Positions 23,700 through 31,657 of a stretch of 56,449 bases of DNA are shown piece by piece. Below the pieces are notes generated by a model. The model was given only the letters and a program-made list of their open reading frames with translations, ran no database searches and was not told the DNA's origin. The stretch lies in assembly GCF_903819215.1 (NCBI RefSeq), contig NZ_CAIJCT010000018.1; one strand, 5' to 3'. The stretch is from Aedoeadaptatus coxii (lineage in GTDB: Bacteria > Bacillota > Clostridia > Tissierellales > Peptoniphilaceae). Every line of letters begins with the position of its first letter. Positions within the stretch are counted from its first letter, which is position 1. The translations under genes were made by a program, and so were the position numbers.

Positions 23700-24215
23700 T
23701 TATTCTTTTACGAGAAAACCGTGGGCATCCAATGCGCTACGCACTTCCTCCAGTGTCTCCTCATCTTCTGCGGAGATCGTGTGAAAGTGGTAGCCGTTGG
23801 TAATGTTTTTAAGAGGTGTGCTCACGCTGTCGTAAATAGTATCCATAAAATGACGAACGTCTTTTCTCGACTTAATGTTCATTTCCGCTTCCACTTTTCC
23901 GTAAATACGGTGTTCGACATAGACATCTTCCACTTTCGCCCCGAGATCCACGATTAAATTCAATTCGTCGACGATTTGATCATCTCGATGTTTGCATTTA
24001 AAGATGCGGTAAAGGGTGCCGGCTCCCTCCATCATGTAGCCTCGATTAGTAGATGTAATGGGAACATTTTTGGCGCGCAACAAACTAATGTCGCCGACGA
24101 TAACTTGTCTGGAAACATTAAAATGCTTTGCCAAATCGTCGCCTGAAACCGGACGCTCGGCGCGTGATAAATAGTCTTTTAAAGCGGTAAGCCTTTCTTG
24201 TTTACTTTGGGTCAT
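23700..24215 (-). CDS. niaR: NAD biosynthesis repressor NiaR
   Basis: 171 residues. The N-terminal winged helix (about 5-60) has a helix-turn-helix in F-N-V-S-R-Q-V-I-V-G-D-I. The C-terminal part is a 3H domain with the spaced histidines that give the name, seen in V-E-H-R-I-Y-G, R-H-F-M-D and N-G-Y-H-F-H-T-I. NiaR is a nicotinic-acid-sensing repressor of NAD synthesis and niacin uptake genes in Firmicutes. Here it sits inside the operon it probably controls and overlaps the nadC end by 14 bases. The palindrome at 26043-26056 is the likely operator. Confidence 0.9.
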   Translation of the reverse strand: MTQSKQERLTALKDYLSRAERPVSGDDLAKHFNVSRQVIVGDISLLRAKNVPITSTNRGYMMEGAGTLYRIFKCKHRDDQIVDELNLIVDLGAKVEDVYVEHRIYGKVEAEMNIKSRKDVRHFMDTIYDSVSTPLKNITNGYHFHTISAEDEETLEEVRSALDAHGFLVKE

Positions 24216-25059
24216 GGCGAAGCCCTTTCATGGAAAGATCTAAAATCGGAGCGGAATGGGTAAGGGAGCCGCTGGAAATAATATCGGCGCCCAAATTTCC
24301 GTAGTCCTTAATATTTTCGAGAGTCACATTGCCGGAAAGCTCCACGAGGGCGCGGCCTGCAATGTAATCCACCGCCGATTTCATATCTTCACGGCTCATA
24401 TTATCGAGCATAATAATATCCGCCTTAGCGGCGACGGCCTCTTTCACCATGTCCATGTTTTCCACTTCCACTTCGATTTTTTTCATAAAGGAAGTGTAGC
24501 GTCTCGCCGAGCGCACGGCATTTTCGATGGAGCCTGCAGCGGCGATGTGATTATCTTTCAGCATGACGCCGTCGGAAAGATTGTAGCGGTGATTGGTGCC
24601 GCCGCCGATGCGAACGGCGTATTTTGCAAACAATCTGAAATTCGGCGTCGTTTTTCGCGTGTCGGCGATTTGCGTCTTAGTGTTTTCAAGAGCAAGTGCC
24701 ATTTGACGGGTGTAGGTGGCGATGCCGCACATACGTTGCAGGAAATTTAAGGCGACCCGTTCGCCGGTTAAAAGGGCGCGCAAGGGGCCGGAGATCGTGG
24801 CGATTTTGTCACCCTTTTCTACCGAATCGCCGTCTTTTTTAAAAAATGAAACCTTCGTCCGTCGGTCGAGGAGAAGAAAGACCCGTTCGAAAACGGGGAG
24901 GCCGGCGAGAATGCCCTCTTCCTTTGCCAGAAGATCCACACTTCCCGTGGCATCTTCGTCGACGACGCTGTTGGTGGAAAAATCCTCTTCGTTAATATCT
25001 TCTTTCAGTGCATCGAAAATAATGGGATCGATTAAAAAATGCGGTAAGCCGAAGGTCAT
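24202..25059 (-). CDS. nadC: Nicotinate-nucleotide pyrophosphorylase (carboxylating)
   Basis: 285 residues, the usual length for quinolinate phosphoribosyltransferase. Visible family motifs are E-D-F-S-T-N near residue 25, the M-C-G-I-A-T-Y stretch, D-T-R-K-T-T-P, the basic I-G-G-G-T-N-H-R-Y-N-L and V-M-L-K-D-N-H, and V-E-V-E with D-I-I-M-L-D-N in the barrel. It joins quinolinate with PRPP to form nicotinate mononucleotide and carbon dioxide. Lies between nadA and niaR, overlapping the latter. Confidence 0.93.
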   Translation of the reverse strand: MTFGLPHFLIDPIIFDALKEDINEEDFSTNSVVDEDATGSVDLLAKEEGILAGLPVFERVFLLLDRRTKVSFFKKDGDSVEKGDKIATISGPLRALLTGERVALNFLQRMCGIATYTRQMALALENTKTQIADTRKTTPNFRLFAKYAVRIGGGTNHRYNLSDGVMLKDNHIAAAGSIENAVRSARRYTSFMKKIEVEVENMDMVKEAVAAKADIIMLDNMSREDMKSAVDYIAGRALVELSGNVTLENIKDYGNLGADIISSGSLTHSAPILDLSMKGLRHDPK

Positions 25060-25081
25060 ACAAACCCCTTTCTGTGGCGAA

Positions 25082-25978
25082 TTAATTGCAAATGGCGAGC
25101 ATGCGATCCAGAGGAAGCTTTGCCCGTTCGGCGAGGGCAGGATCCACGTGGATTTCGTTAATACCTTTTTCTAAAATGGCGACGATTTTTTCGTTGGTGA
25201 CTTTTTTCATGCCTTCGCAGATCATGTCGGGAAAGATGAATTTCTTATTCGGATAGTTCTTTTCCAATTCGTATAAAAGTCCTTGTTCCGTAATAATAAT
25301 ATTGATGTCACGATCCAAGTCGCCTACTGCCTTTAAAATACCCTTGGTACTTCCCTTGTAATCCACGTGTTCCAAAACTTCCGGTTTACATTCGGGATGG
25401 GCGAAGACGGCGGCGTCGGGGTATGCATTTTTTAAATTGACGATTTTTTCCGGGGTCATTTGATCGTGAACCGGGCAGCATCCGTCGTTATTAATAAAGG
25501 TTTTGTCGGGGAATTGGCCTTGAATATTGCGCCCTAAATTGCCGTCGGGGATAAAAAAGATCGTATCACTTTCGATGGCCGAGACGATCTTCGCCGCATT
25601 GGACGAGGTGCAACAGTAATCGGAATGAGCCTTAATGTCGGCGGTAGAATTGACGTAGCAAACCACGGCGAGATCCGGATATTGTTTGCGCATCTCTTCG
25701 ATTTTTTCCACTTGTACCATGTGGGCCATGGGGCAATCGGCGTCGAGATCCGGCAAGTAAACGTGCTTGTCGGGATTTAAAATTTTTACCGTTTCGCCCA
25801 TAAATTCCACGCCTGCCATAATAATATGCTCTGCATCCAAATTGGTGGCGAGCTTGGCGAGGGTAAAGGAATCGCCGACTACATCAGCTGCTGCCTGCAC
25901 ATCGCCGTCCACATAATAGTGGGCGAGAATGACGGCATTTTTTTCTTTTTTCAAACGTTCGATGGTATTGATTTCCAT
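25082..25978 (-). CDS. nadA: Quinolinate synthase
   Basis: 298 residues. The three cysteine regions for the oxygen-sensitive [4Fe-4S] cluster are visible: C-Y-V-N-S-T with the nearby C-C-T-S-S-N-A, H-P-E-C-K-P-E and D-M-I-C-E-G-M. A-H-Y-Y-V near the N-terminus is the usual substrate loop. NadA condenses iminoaspartate with dihydroxyacetone phosphate. First gene of the minus-strand operon, so it should be most tightly placed under the promoter and operator at 26022-26056. An AAGGAG lies just upstream of the ATG. Confidence 0.95.
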   Translation of the reverse strand: MEINTIERLKKEKNAVILAHYYVDGDVQAAADVVGDSFTLAKLATNLDAEHIIMAGVEFMGETVKILNPDKHVYLPDLDADCPMAHMVQVEKIEEMRKQYPDLAVVCYVNSTADIKAHSDYCCTSSNAAKIVSAIESDTIFFIPDGNLGRNIQGQFPDKTFINNDGCCPVHDQMTPEKIVNLKNAYPDAAVFAHPECKPEVLEHVDYKGSTKGILKAVGDLDRDINIIITEQGLLYELEKNYPNKKFIFPDMICEGMKKVTNEKIVAILEKGINEIHVDPALAERAKLPLDRMLAICN

Positions 25979-26021
25979 AAAAACTCCTTAGAATCATAGC
26001 GTGTCGTGCTGAACAAACAAC

Positions 26022-26056
26022 ATCATACCATAAGACTATACAACTGTCATGACAGT
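26022..26056 (-). promoter_or_regulatory. nadA promoter with palindromic NiaR-type operator
   Basis: On the minus strand ATGACA (26050-26045) and TATGAT (26027-26022) lie 17 bases apart, the latter with an upstream TGG. The -35 lies inside ACTGTCATGACAGT (26043-26056), a perfect 14-base palindrome. A repressor bound there would block RNA polymerase. The co-encoded NiaR is the obvious candidate; the assignment is by position. Confidence 0.7.
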
Positions 26057-26067
26057 AAGTTTTAAAA

Positions 26068-26096
26068 TTGTTTCTTTTTTGTGCGAAGGCTATAAT
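26068..26096 (+). promoter_or_regulatory. Promoter of the rhodanese gene
   Basis: TTGTTT (26068-26073) and TATAAT (26091-26096), 17 bases apart. It is divergent from the nadA promoter and only 12 bases from the palindrome, so it might be influenced by the same repressor. Confidence 0.7.
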
Positions 26097-26113
26097 TTAA
26101 GAAAGGAGGTCTT

Positions 26114-26443
26114 ATGAATATTTTTAAGTTTCTAAATAACGGGAAACCGTCTTTCCCATCTATGGATATAAATCAAGTCGATACCCTGGAAAATCCTTTT
26201 TTGCTCGACGTGAGAGAGCCCGATGAAACGGCAGAGGGCATTATTGAAGGCGCTCATTTAATTCCCTTGGGACAACTTCCCGGAGAAATGGATCGCCTGC
26301 CGAAAGATGACGTGATCTATGTCATTTGTCGCTCGGGTAATCGCAGCGGCAAAGCCTGCGCCCTTTTAAGTTCTCAAGGTTTCCAATGCGTCAATATGGA
26401 AGGCGGCATGATGAACTATACGGGGCCCACGATAAGGGGATAA
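26114..26443 (+). CDS. Rhodanese-like protein
   Basis: 109 residues: a short lead, then a single rhodanese domain with D-V-R-E-P-D-E and the active-site loop C-R-S-G-N-R-S (cysteine near residue 76), ending G-G-M-M-N-Y. Single-domain rhodaneses carry persulfide sulfur and pass it to acceptors; the physiological partner is unknown. SD AAAGGAGG before ATG 26114. The next gene, 65 bases on, encodes rubredoxin. Confidence 0.9.
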   Translation: MNIFKFLNNGKPSFPSMDINQVDTLENPFLLDVREPDETAEGIIEGAHLIPLGQLPGEMDRLPKDDVIYVICRSGNRSGKACALLSSQGFQCVNMEGGMMNYTGPTIRG

Positions 26444-26508
26444 GTTCTTTATTCTTGCGTTAAAAACCGGGCAAAGGGTATGATAGTATAAGAAAAAGGA
26501 GGCATACT

Positions 26509-26688
26509 ATGGCAAAAGACATGAGCATTTATCGTTGCAAACCTTGCGGTTTTATTTACGATCCATCGGAAGGTGTTCCCGATTACGGCATTAAGCCGGG
26601 TATTCCCTTTAAAGAACTCCCAGAAGATTGGACCTGCCCGAAATGCGGCGCGTCCATTTGGATGTTTGAAAAGGTAGAAGAAAAATAA
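26509..26688 (+). CDS. Rubredoxin
   Basis: 59 residues. Two C-x2-C knuckles hold the iron: Y-R-C-K-P-C-G near 10-13 and W-T-C-P-K-C-G near 43-46. The aromatic core Y, Y, F, W between them, D-P-S-E-G and P-E-D-W are typical of clostridial rubredoxins. It is a small one-electron carrier in the cytosol, often used in detoxifying oxygen or peroxide in anaerobes. SD AAAGGAGG precedes ATG 26509, and a -10-like TATGAT lies at about 26479-26484. A terminator follows directly. Confidence 0.95.
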   Translation: MAKDMSIYRCKPCGFIYDPSEGVPDYGIKPGIPFKELPEDWTCPKCGASIWMFEKVEEK

Positions 26689-26691
26689 GAG

Positions 26692-26713
26692 ACACCCTGC
26701 GGGGTGTTTTTTA
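26692..26713 (+). terminator. Terminator after rubredoxin
   Basis: ACACCC (26692-26697) pairs with GGGTGT (26702-26707) and runs into a T tract. Confidence 0.8.
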
Positions 26714-26744
26714 TTACAAGGGTTTCATCAACAAGGAGCATGAT

Positions 26745-27689
26745 GTGAAGACAAGGATTAAAATAAACGAACGCTTATTGTCATCGCCTTATGTCATGCC
26801 GCCTATGGCGACAGAAGGCACGGCGACGGGAGAAGTGACAGACGGCATGATCGCCTATTACGAGAAGATGGTGAAGAATCCCAACTTCGGACTTTTTATT
26901 TTGGAACACGCCTTTGTGGAAGAATGGGGAAAGGCGAGTCCGAAGCAACTTTCTCTCGCAAAAGATTCTGATCGTGAAGGTCATAAAAAATTAGTGGAGG
27001 CTATGAAACGCATTCGCCCCGACGCTCAATACTTTCTCCAGCTCAACCACGCCGGCATAAAGACACGGCGGGAGTACACGGGGGCGGATCCCATTGCCGT
27101 GGCGAAAAGGCCATGGGATAAAGTGTCCCGTTTAATGACGGCGGAGGACTTCACACGTATCGAGGAAGCTTTCGCGGCAGCAGCCGTCCGTGCCAAGGAA
27201 GCGGGTTACGACGGCGTGGAGCTTCACGTGGCCCACGGTTATTTACTCAATCAATTTATGTCGCCTCTTACGAATTTCAGAGACGACGATTACGGAAAGG
27301 ACCGGGTAAAGTATCCCCTGGAAGTTTTCGACGCTATTAAAAAAGCGGTAGGCGATTACCCTGTTGCCGTGCGCATCGGCGGTATCGAAACCATTGCGGG
27401 CGGCACCACGATCGAAGAAGGGGTAGAGGCGGCATTGCGTTTTGAAGAAGCGGGCGCCTGCTTATTGGATATGACCGGCGGTATGACGGGCTATGTACGT
27501 GGGGGACACGACGAGCCCGGGTGGTTCGGCGATCTTTCCGCTGCGGTAAAAGAAAAAGCGCGCGTCCCCGTGATGCTTACAGGAGGCGTCAAGACGAAAG
27601 AAGAAGCGGATAAACTGTTGGAGGAAAACAAGGCGGATCTTATCGGCATCGGCCGCGCCTTTTTACAAAATCCCGATTGGGGAAAATAA
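26745..27689 (+). CDS. NADH:flavin oxidoreductase, old yellow enzyme family
   Basis: 314 residues from GTG 26745, behind an AAGGAG at 26733-26738; the ATGs nearby are out of frame. A single FMN barrel with L-N-H-A-G at strand 3, H-V-A-H-G-Y-L-L-N-Q-F-M-S-P, N-F-R-D-D-D-Y-G and the closing phosphate loop G-I-G-R-A-F-L-Q-N-P. It lacks the C-terminal iron-sulfur and NADH domains of the long 2,4-dienoyl-CoA reductase type, so it is a short stand-alone ene-reductase. Substrate unknown. Confidence 0.88.
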   Translation: MKTRIKINERLLSSPYVMPPMATEGTATGEVTDGMIAYYEKMVKNPNFGLFILEHAFVEEWGKASPKQLSLAKDSDREGHKKLVEAMKRIRPDAQYFLQLNHAGIKTRREYTGADPIAVAKRPWDKVSRLMTAEDFTRIEEAFAAAAVRAKEAGYDGVELHVAHGYLLNQFMSPLTNFRDDDYGKDRVKYPLEVFDAIKKAVGDYPVAVRIGGIETIAGGTTIEEGVEAALRFEEAGACLLDMTGGMTGYVRGGHDEPGWFGDLSAAVKEKARVPVMLTGGVKTKEEADKLLEENKADLIGIGRAFLQNPDWGK

Positions 27690-27702
27690 GAGCACACAAA
27701 AA

Positions 27703-27725
27703 CCCTCGCTAAGCGAGGGCTTTTT
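27703..27725. terminator. Bidirectional terminator between the flavin reductase gene and pepT
   Basis: CCCTCG (27703-27708) pairs with CGAGGG (27714-27719), flanked by five A before and five T after, so it can end both converging transcripts. Confidence 0.85.
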
Positions 27726-27737
27726 GATTGCGTAAAG

Positions 27738-28955
27738 TTATGCTCGTTTTTCCATGGCTTGGAGTAGGCTTACGAGGAAGTCTCTACCTTTTTCCATGTG
27801 TTGAATGGGGATGTATTCGTAGGGGCCGTGGAAGTTCATGCCGCCGGTGAAAAGGTTGGGAGTGGGAAGCCCCATCCAGGAAAGTTTACTGCCGTCGGTA
27901 CCGCCGCGAATGGGTTCGACGACAGGTTCGATGCCTTCTTCTTTCATAACGTCGACGCAAAGATCGATTAAATCCATATGAGGTTCGATTTTTTCGCGCA
28001 TGTTGCGGTAGGTTTCGTCCAATGTAAGCTTGACGCGATCGCCGTATTTCGTATTGAGGAAATCCACGGCGGATTCAAAAATGGTGCACATTTTTTCCAC
28101 TTTCTTCGCGTCGAAATCGCGGATAATGTAGATCATTTCCGCTTGTTCCACATTGCCGCGGAATTGATCGAGATGGAAGAAACCTTCGTAGCCTTCAGTG
28201 TATTGCGGGCGCATTTGTTCGGGGAGCATGCCGTCAAGTTCCATGCCGAGGGCAATGGCGTTGATCATTTGGCCTTTAGCCGATCCCGGATGGACGCTTA
28301 CGCCTTGAATATCCACTTTGCCGCTGACGGCGTGGAAGCATTCGTATTGCACTTCGCCGAGGCGAGAGCCGTCTAATGTAAAGGCGATGTCGGCGCCGAA
28401 TTTTTCCACGTCGAATTTGTCGACGCCGCGGCCGATTTCTTCATCGGGGGTGAAGCCGATGGCGAGCGGACCGTGGGGAAGATTTTTTTCGATAACGGTC
28501 TTTAACGTATCCATAATAATAGCGATGCCGGCCTTGTCGTCGGCGCCTAAAAGAGTGGTGCCGTCGGTGACCATAAGGTCCAATCCCACCACGTCGTCGA
28601 GGGCGGGGAAATCTTCCGGCGAAAGCACGATGTTTTTGTCTTTATTGAGTACGATGTCGCCCCCTTCGTAGTGAACGATTTGGGGATTGACATTTTCACC
28701 TTTGGCGGCGGGGGAGGTGTCCATGTGGGCAAGCAAGCCTAAAGTAGGCATTTTTTTGTCCGTATTACCGTCTAAGTGGGCGGTGACGTAACCGTATTCG
28801 TCGACGGAAGCATCTTTTAAGCCCAGTTCCTTTAATTCGTCGACGAGAATACGTGCCAAATCAAATTGGCGTTTCGTCGAAGGGAAAGTTTCGGAGTTTT
28901 CATCACTTGTAGTATAGACTTTCACGTATTTCGTTAAACGTTCTGTAAGATTCAT
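27738..28955 (-). CDS. pepT: Peptidase T (tripeptide aminopeptidase)
   Basis: 405 residues, the usual PepT length. M20 metallopeptidase motifs: A-H-M-D-T-S-P-A with the first zinc ligand, G-A-D-D-K-A-G bridging aspartate, the catalytic E-E in T-P-D-E-E-I-G-R-G, D-G-S-R-L-G-E and the late N-F-H-G-P zinc histidine. It removes the N-terminal residue from tripeptides in the cytosol, fitting an organism that lives on peptides. SD GGAGG before the start. Single-gene unit. Confidence 0.95.
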   Translation of the reverse strand: MNLTERLTKYVKVYTTSDENSETFPSTKRQFDLARILVDELKELGLKDASVDEYGYVTAHLDGNTDKKMPTLGLLAHMDTSPAAKGENVNPQIVHYEGGDIVLNKDKNIVLSPEDFPALDDVVGLDLMVTDGTTLLGADDKAGIAIIMDTLKTVIEKNLPHGPLAIGFTPDEEIGRGVDKFDVEKFGADIAFTLDGSRLGEVQYECFHAVSGKVDIQGVSVHPGSAKGQMINAIALGMELDGMLPEQMRPQYTEGYEGFFHLDQFRGNVEQAEMIYIIRDFDAKKVEKMCTIFESAVDFLNTKYGDRVKLTLDETYRNMREKIEPHMDLIDLCVDVMKEEGIEPVVEPIRGGTDGSKLSWMGLPTPNLFTGGMNFHGPYEYIPIQHMEKGRDFLVSLLQAMEKRA

Positions 28956-29031
28956 AATACCTCCTTTGATCTACCTTGTATTGTAGCACAAACACGTGCT
29001 ATACTCGCATTAATTTGAAAGGAGGTGCGCC

Positions 29032-30234
29032 ATGTCCGTGGGTATTATCGGCGGCGGCGTAAGCGGCTTGTGTTTAGGCGTGATTTTGGCGAGAGAAGGC
29101 GTCGAGGTTACGATTTACGAGCGTAAAAACAGAGTGGGTAAAAAACTCCTGGCCACGGGAAATGGCCGCGCCAATGTAAGCAATGTGGATCTGGATCGCC
29201 GCCATTTTCACAGCCAGGGGACGATTCCCTTCGATCCGAGTAAAACTTTTTCTCCCGAGGTGCGGGATCTTTTCTTTGAAAGCTTGGGAATTGATTTAGT
29301 GGAAGAAGATAGGGGCAAACTTTACCCTCGCACCCTTCAATCCCAAACCGTGCTGAACGCCTTGAGGCGTCGCTTTTCGGAGTGGGGCGGCGTGGAGGTA
29401 ACCGATACTTTTATCGCCAAGATCGAGAAAAATAAAAAGGGCTTTTTGATTCACAGCAATGAAACGACTTACCGCGCAGATTCCGTTGTAGTAGCGACAG
29501 GCGGCCTCGCCATGCCCGAATCGGGAAGCGACGGCAAGGGTTACGCTTTGTTAGAAGGATTCGGACATAACAAAACGCGCACATTCCCGGGCATTTCCGC
29601 CCTCGTTTGTCAGTCGCCTTATCTCGCCCATTTAAGCGGCACGAAAATCGAAGGGACGATCGCTCTTTTAAAAGACGAAATTGAAATCGATCGGCGAAAG
29701 GGCGAAATTTTACTGGCAAAAGACGGGGTAAGCGGCCCGCCCGTATTGGATCTGGCGCGGAAAGTCGGGGAGTCCCACGGGAAGTACAGAGTATCTTTTC
29801 CCATGCTCAATCATTTGGAACAGACTGAACATTACCGAGAGTATTTAGAAGGGCGCAGCTACTTGCCCGATACGGTGGAATCTTTTTTAGAAGGCGTCGT
29901 GTCGAAAAAGTGGGTCCACGTGATCTTAAAAGAATGTGGGATCAAAGGTAGCGATATGATGGATTCGTTGGAGTTCGATCTGCGCACCAAACTCTTGGAT
30001 TTGCTTTTCGATTTTTCTTTGGAAGTTAAAGGGGTTCGAGGTTTCGATTACGCCCAGGTCACCTGCGGCGGCATTCGGATCGATGAATTTACCGATCATC
30101 TGGAATCGAAACGTGTAGAAGGTCTTTACGCCATGGGCGAAGTCCTCGATGTAGACGGGGACTGCGGCGGCTATAATATTCACTGGGCCCTGGCAGGTGC
30201 TCACCGCGTAGCGGAATCGATTTTAAAAGAATAA
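29032..30234 (+). CDS. BaiN/HI0933-like FAD-dependent oxidoreductase
   Basis: 400 residues. FAD-binding G-G-G-V-S-G at 7-12 with the E-R-K ribose contact, G-N-G-R-A-N-V-S-N, T-G-G-L-A-M-P in the middle, and the C-terminal T-C-G-G-I and D-G-D-C-G-G-Y-N-I-H-W-A that mark this family. Family members are annotated as aminoacetone oxidase-like or as BaiN; the true substrate here is unknown. SD AAAGGAGG before ATG 29032. It faces away from pepT across 76 bases; TATACT (29000-29005) is a possible -10. Confidence 0.85.
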   Translation: MSVGIIGGGVSGLCLGVILAREGVEVTIYERKNRVGKKLLATGNGRANVSNVDLDRRHFHSQGTIPFDPSKTFSPEVRDLFFESLGIDLVEEDRGKLYPRTLQSQTVLNALRRRFSEWGGVEVTDTFIAKIEKNKKGFLIHSNETTYRADSVVVATGGLAMPESGSDGKGYALLEGFGHNKTRTFPGISALVCQSPYLAHLSGTKIEGTIALLKDEIEIDRRKGEILLAKDGVSGPPVLDLARKVGESHGKYRVSFPMLNHLEQTEHYREYLEGRSYLPDTVESFLEGVVSKKWVHVILKECGIKGSDMMDSLEFDLRTKLLDLLFDFSLEVKGVRGFDYAQVTCGGIRIDEFTDHLESKRVEGLYAMGEVLDVDGDCGGYNIHWALAGAHRVAESILKE

Positions 30235-30254
30235 AATAAAAAACGGAAAAGACC

Positions 30255-30283
30255 TTTACAACGAAGGTCTTCTCTGGTACTAT
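30255..30283 (+). promoter_or_regulatory. Promoter of rplJ-rplL
   Basis: TTTACA (30255-30260) and TACTAT (30278-30283) with a 17-base spacer, just before the L10 leader. A hairpin (AAGACCTT with AAGGTCTT) overlaps the -35. Confidence 0.6.
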
Positions 30284-30294
30284 GTAATAGTTAA

Positions 30295-30386
30295 AACCGC
30301 AGACAGCAGGTGGCTTGCCTTAATTTCCTGCCGAGGTTACTGAATCTGATTTTAGTACTCGCATTGTGTCTGCAATGTGATTTTTT
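30295..30386 (+). ncRNA. L10 leader (ribosomal protein autoregulation)
   Basis: The leader has the known L10 leader layout: GCAGACA (30299-30305) at the front, the AGCAGGTG ... CCTGCCGAGG kink-turn-like region that resembles the L10 site of 23S rRNA, and a terminator hairpin TCGCATTG/CAATGTGA (30359-30380) followed by six T. GCAGACA can pair instead with TGTCTGC (30367-30373), breaking the terminator. Binding of the L10-L12 complex would free the terminator and lower synthesis of both proteins. Confidence 0.88.
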
Positions 30387-30413
30387 ATTGTAAAAAAATG
30401 AGGAGGTGAATCT

Positions 30414-30950
30414 GTGAAAGAAGAGCTACTCCAATCGAAAATTAATCTCGTCAATGAGATTAAGGAAAAGATCGAGAAGTCTCAATCGATTGTTTTCGTC
30501 GACAACAAAGGCTTAAACGTCGCCGAAGTGACTGAACTCAGAAAGAATCTTCGTGAAAACGGCGTAGATTACAAGGTGTACAAAAACACCATGATGAAAC
30601 GTGCATTCAGCGATTTAGGCATTGAAGGCGCCGAAGAATTTCTCGCAGGTCCTACGGCCGTCGCATTCGGTATTGAAGACGCCGTTCAACCGGCTAAAAT
30701 TCTTAATGACTTTGCCGAAGACAACGATCGTTTGGAACTCAAAGCCGGCGTGTTAGACGGTAAAATCGTAAGTGTTGACGAAGTTAAAGCACTTGCAAAA
30801 CTACCGAGCCGCGAAGTTCTCGTTGCACATTTACTTGGCAGCTTAAATGCTCCGCTCCAAGGACTGGCAACTGTCCTTTCCGGAAACATCAGAGGTCTTG
30901 CCGTTGCGCTTGATCAAATTCGTGAAAAGAAAGAAGAAGAAACTGCCTAA
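30414..30950 (+). CDS. rplJ: 50S ribosomal protein L10
   Basis: 178 residues from GTG 30414, with SD GAGGAGG. The N-terminal RNA-binding part has K-I-N-L-V-N-E-I-K-E-K and S-I-V-F-V-D-N-K-G, then Y-K-V-Y-K-N-T and a C-terminal helix that anchors L12 dimers. L10 forms the base of the ribosomal stalk that recruits translation GTPases such as EF-G and EF-Tu (both encoded at the right end of the window). First gene of a two-gene unit under the L10 leader; rplK and rplA are not upstream. Confidence 0.97.
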   Translation: MKEELLQSKINLVNEIKEKIEKSQSIVFVDNKGLNVAEVTELRKNLRENGVDYKVYKNTMMKRAFSDLGIEGAEEFLAGPTAVAFGIEDAVQPAKILNDFAEDNDRLELKAGVLDGKIVSVDEVKALAKLPSREVLVAHLLGSLNAPLQGLATVLSGNIRGLAVALDQIREKKEEETA

Positions 30951-30979
30951 GGGCAAAAAGTACATGGAGGTAATATAAC

Positions 30980-31369
30980 ATGGCATCTGAAAAAGTAACC
31001 GCTCTTATTGAAGAGATCAAAAATTTAACCGTTATCGAACTTGCTGACTTAGTTAGCGCATTAGAAGAAGAATTCGGCGTAAGCGCACAAGCTCCCGTTG
31101 CTGTTGCAGCAGCAGGCGCTCCCGCAGCAGGCGCTCCCGCAGCAGCAGGCGAAGAAAAATCTGAATTCGACGTTATTCTTGCATCTGCAGGTCAAGAAAA
31201 AGTTAAGGTTATCAAAGTCGTTAAAGACATCACCGGCCTTGGCTTAAAAGATGCAAAAGCTTTAGTTGACGGCGCTCCGAAGCCCCTCAAAGAAGGCGCA
31301 AACAAAGAAGAAGCTGACGAAATCAAAGCTAAATTAGAAGAAGTCGGCGCAACTGTAGAAGTAAAATAA
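30980..31369 (+). CDS. rplL: 50S ribosomal protein L7/L12
   Basis: 129 residues. N-terminal dimer domain (about 1-34), an alanine-rich hinge in which the DNA shows a near-perfect short direct repeat coding A-G-A-P-A, then the C-terminal factor-binding domain with K-V-K-V-I-K-V-V-K and G-L-G-L-K-D-A-K. Normal for bacterial L7/L12. SD GGAGG before ATG 30980, 29 bases after rplJ. A terminator follows, so rpoB is not in this transcript. Confidence 0.98.
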   Translation: MASEKVTALIEEIKNLTVIELADLVSALEEEFGVSAQAPVAVAAAGAPAAGAPAAAGEEKSEFDVILASAGQEKVKVIKVVKDITGLGLKDAKALVDGAPKPLKEGANKEEADEIKAKLEEVGATVEVK

Positions 31370-31381
31370 GCATTGCTTATT

Positions 31382-31416
31382 AAAAGCCCTCATCCTTCGG
31401 GATGGGGGCTTTTTTC
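31382..31416 (+). terminator. Terminator of rplJ-rplL
   Basis: AAAAGCCC-TCATCC pairs with GGATG-GGGGCTTTT around a TTCG tetraloop, with one mismatch, ending in six T. Confidence 0.9.
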
Positions 31417-31429
31417 TATGGAGGAAACC

Positions 31430-31528
31430 ATGGCCGACACACATGATATTGAAAAGAAAACTGTCCGCGGTCAATGGGCGAAGAGGGAAATAGCTTTTTT
31501 GATCGAAGAATTTAGTTCAACCCCATAG
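31430..31528 (+). other. 32-codon ORF after rplL, probably a gene remnant
   Basis: ATG 31430 follows a TATGGAGGA with good SD spacing and the frame ends at TAG 31526-31528. The peptide is polar with W and K-R-E in the middle. It lies just after the rplL terminator, and 130 bases without a gene follow. It may be the front of a gene that once stood between rplL and the next unit, or a real small protein. No family is recognised. Confidence 0.25.
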
Positions 31529-31657
31529 TAGCACGGCATATATGCTAACCTAATAAAGCATTGAAATTCAGCCGTTTTCTCGAACTTTTCCATGCCTTTT
31601 ATTTTCATAACGTGTATAATCATTGTATGATTCAAAGAAAAAGGATGAGGAGGGAGT

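Noticed and set aside
30249..30271. Terminator between the BaiN-like gene and rplJ
   Set aside because: The hairpin AAGACCTT/AAGGTCTT has no T run on the plus strand and overlaps a good promoter; it is noted only as overlapping the -35.
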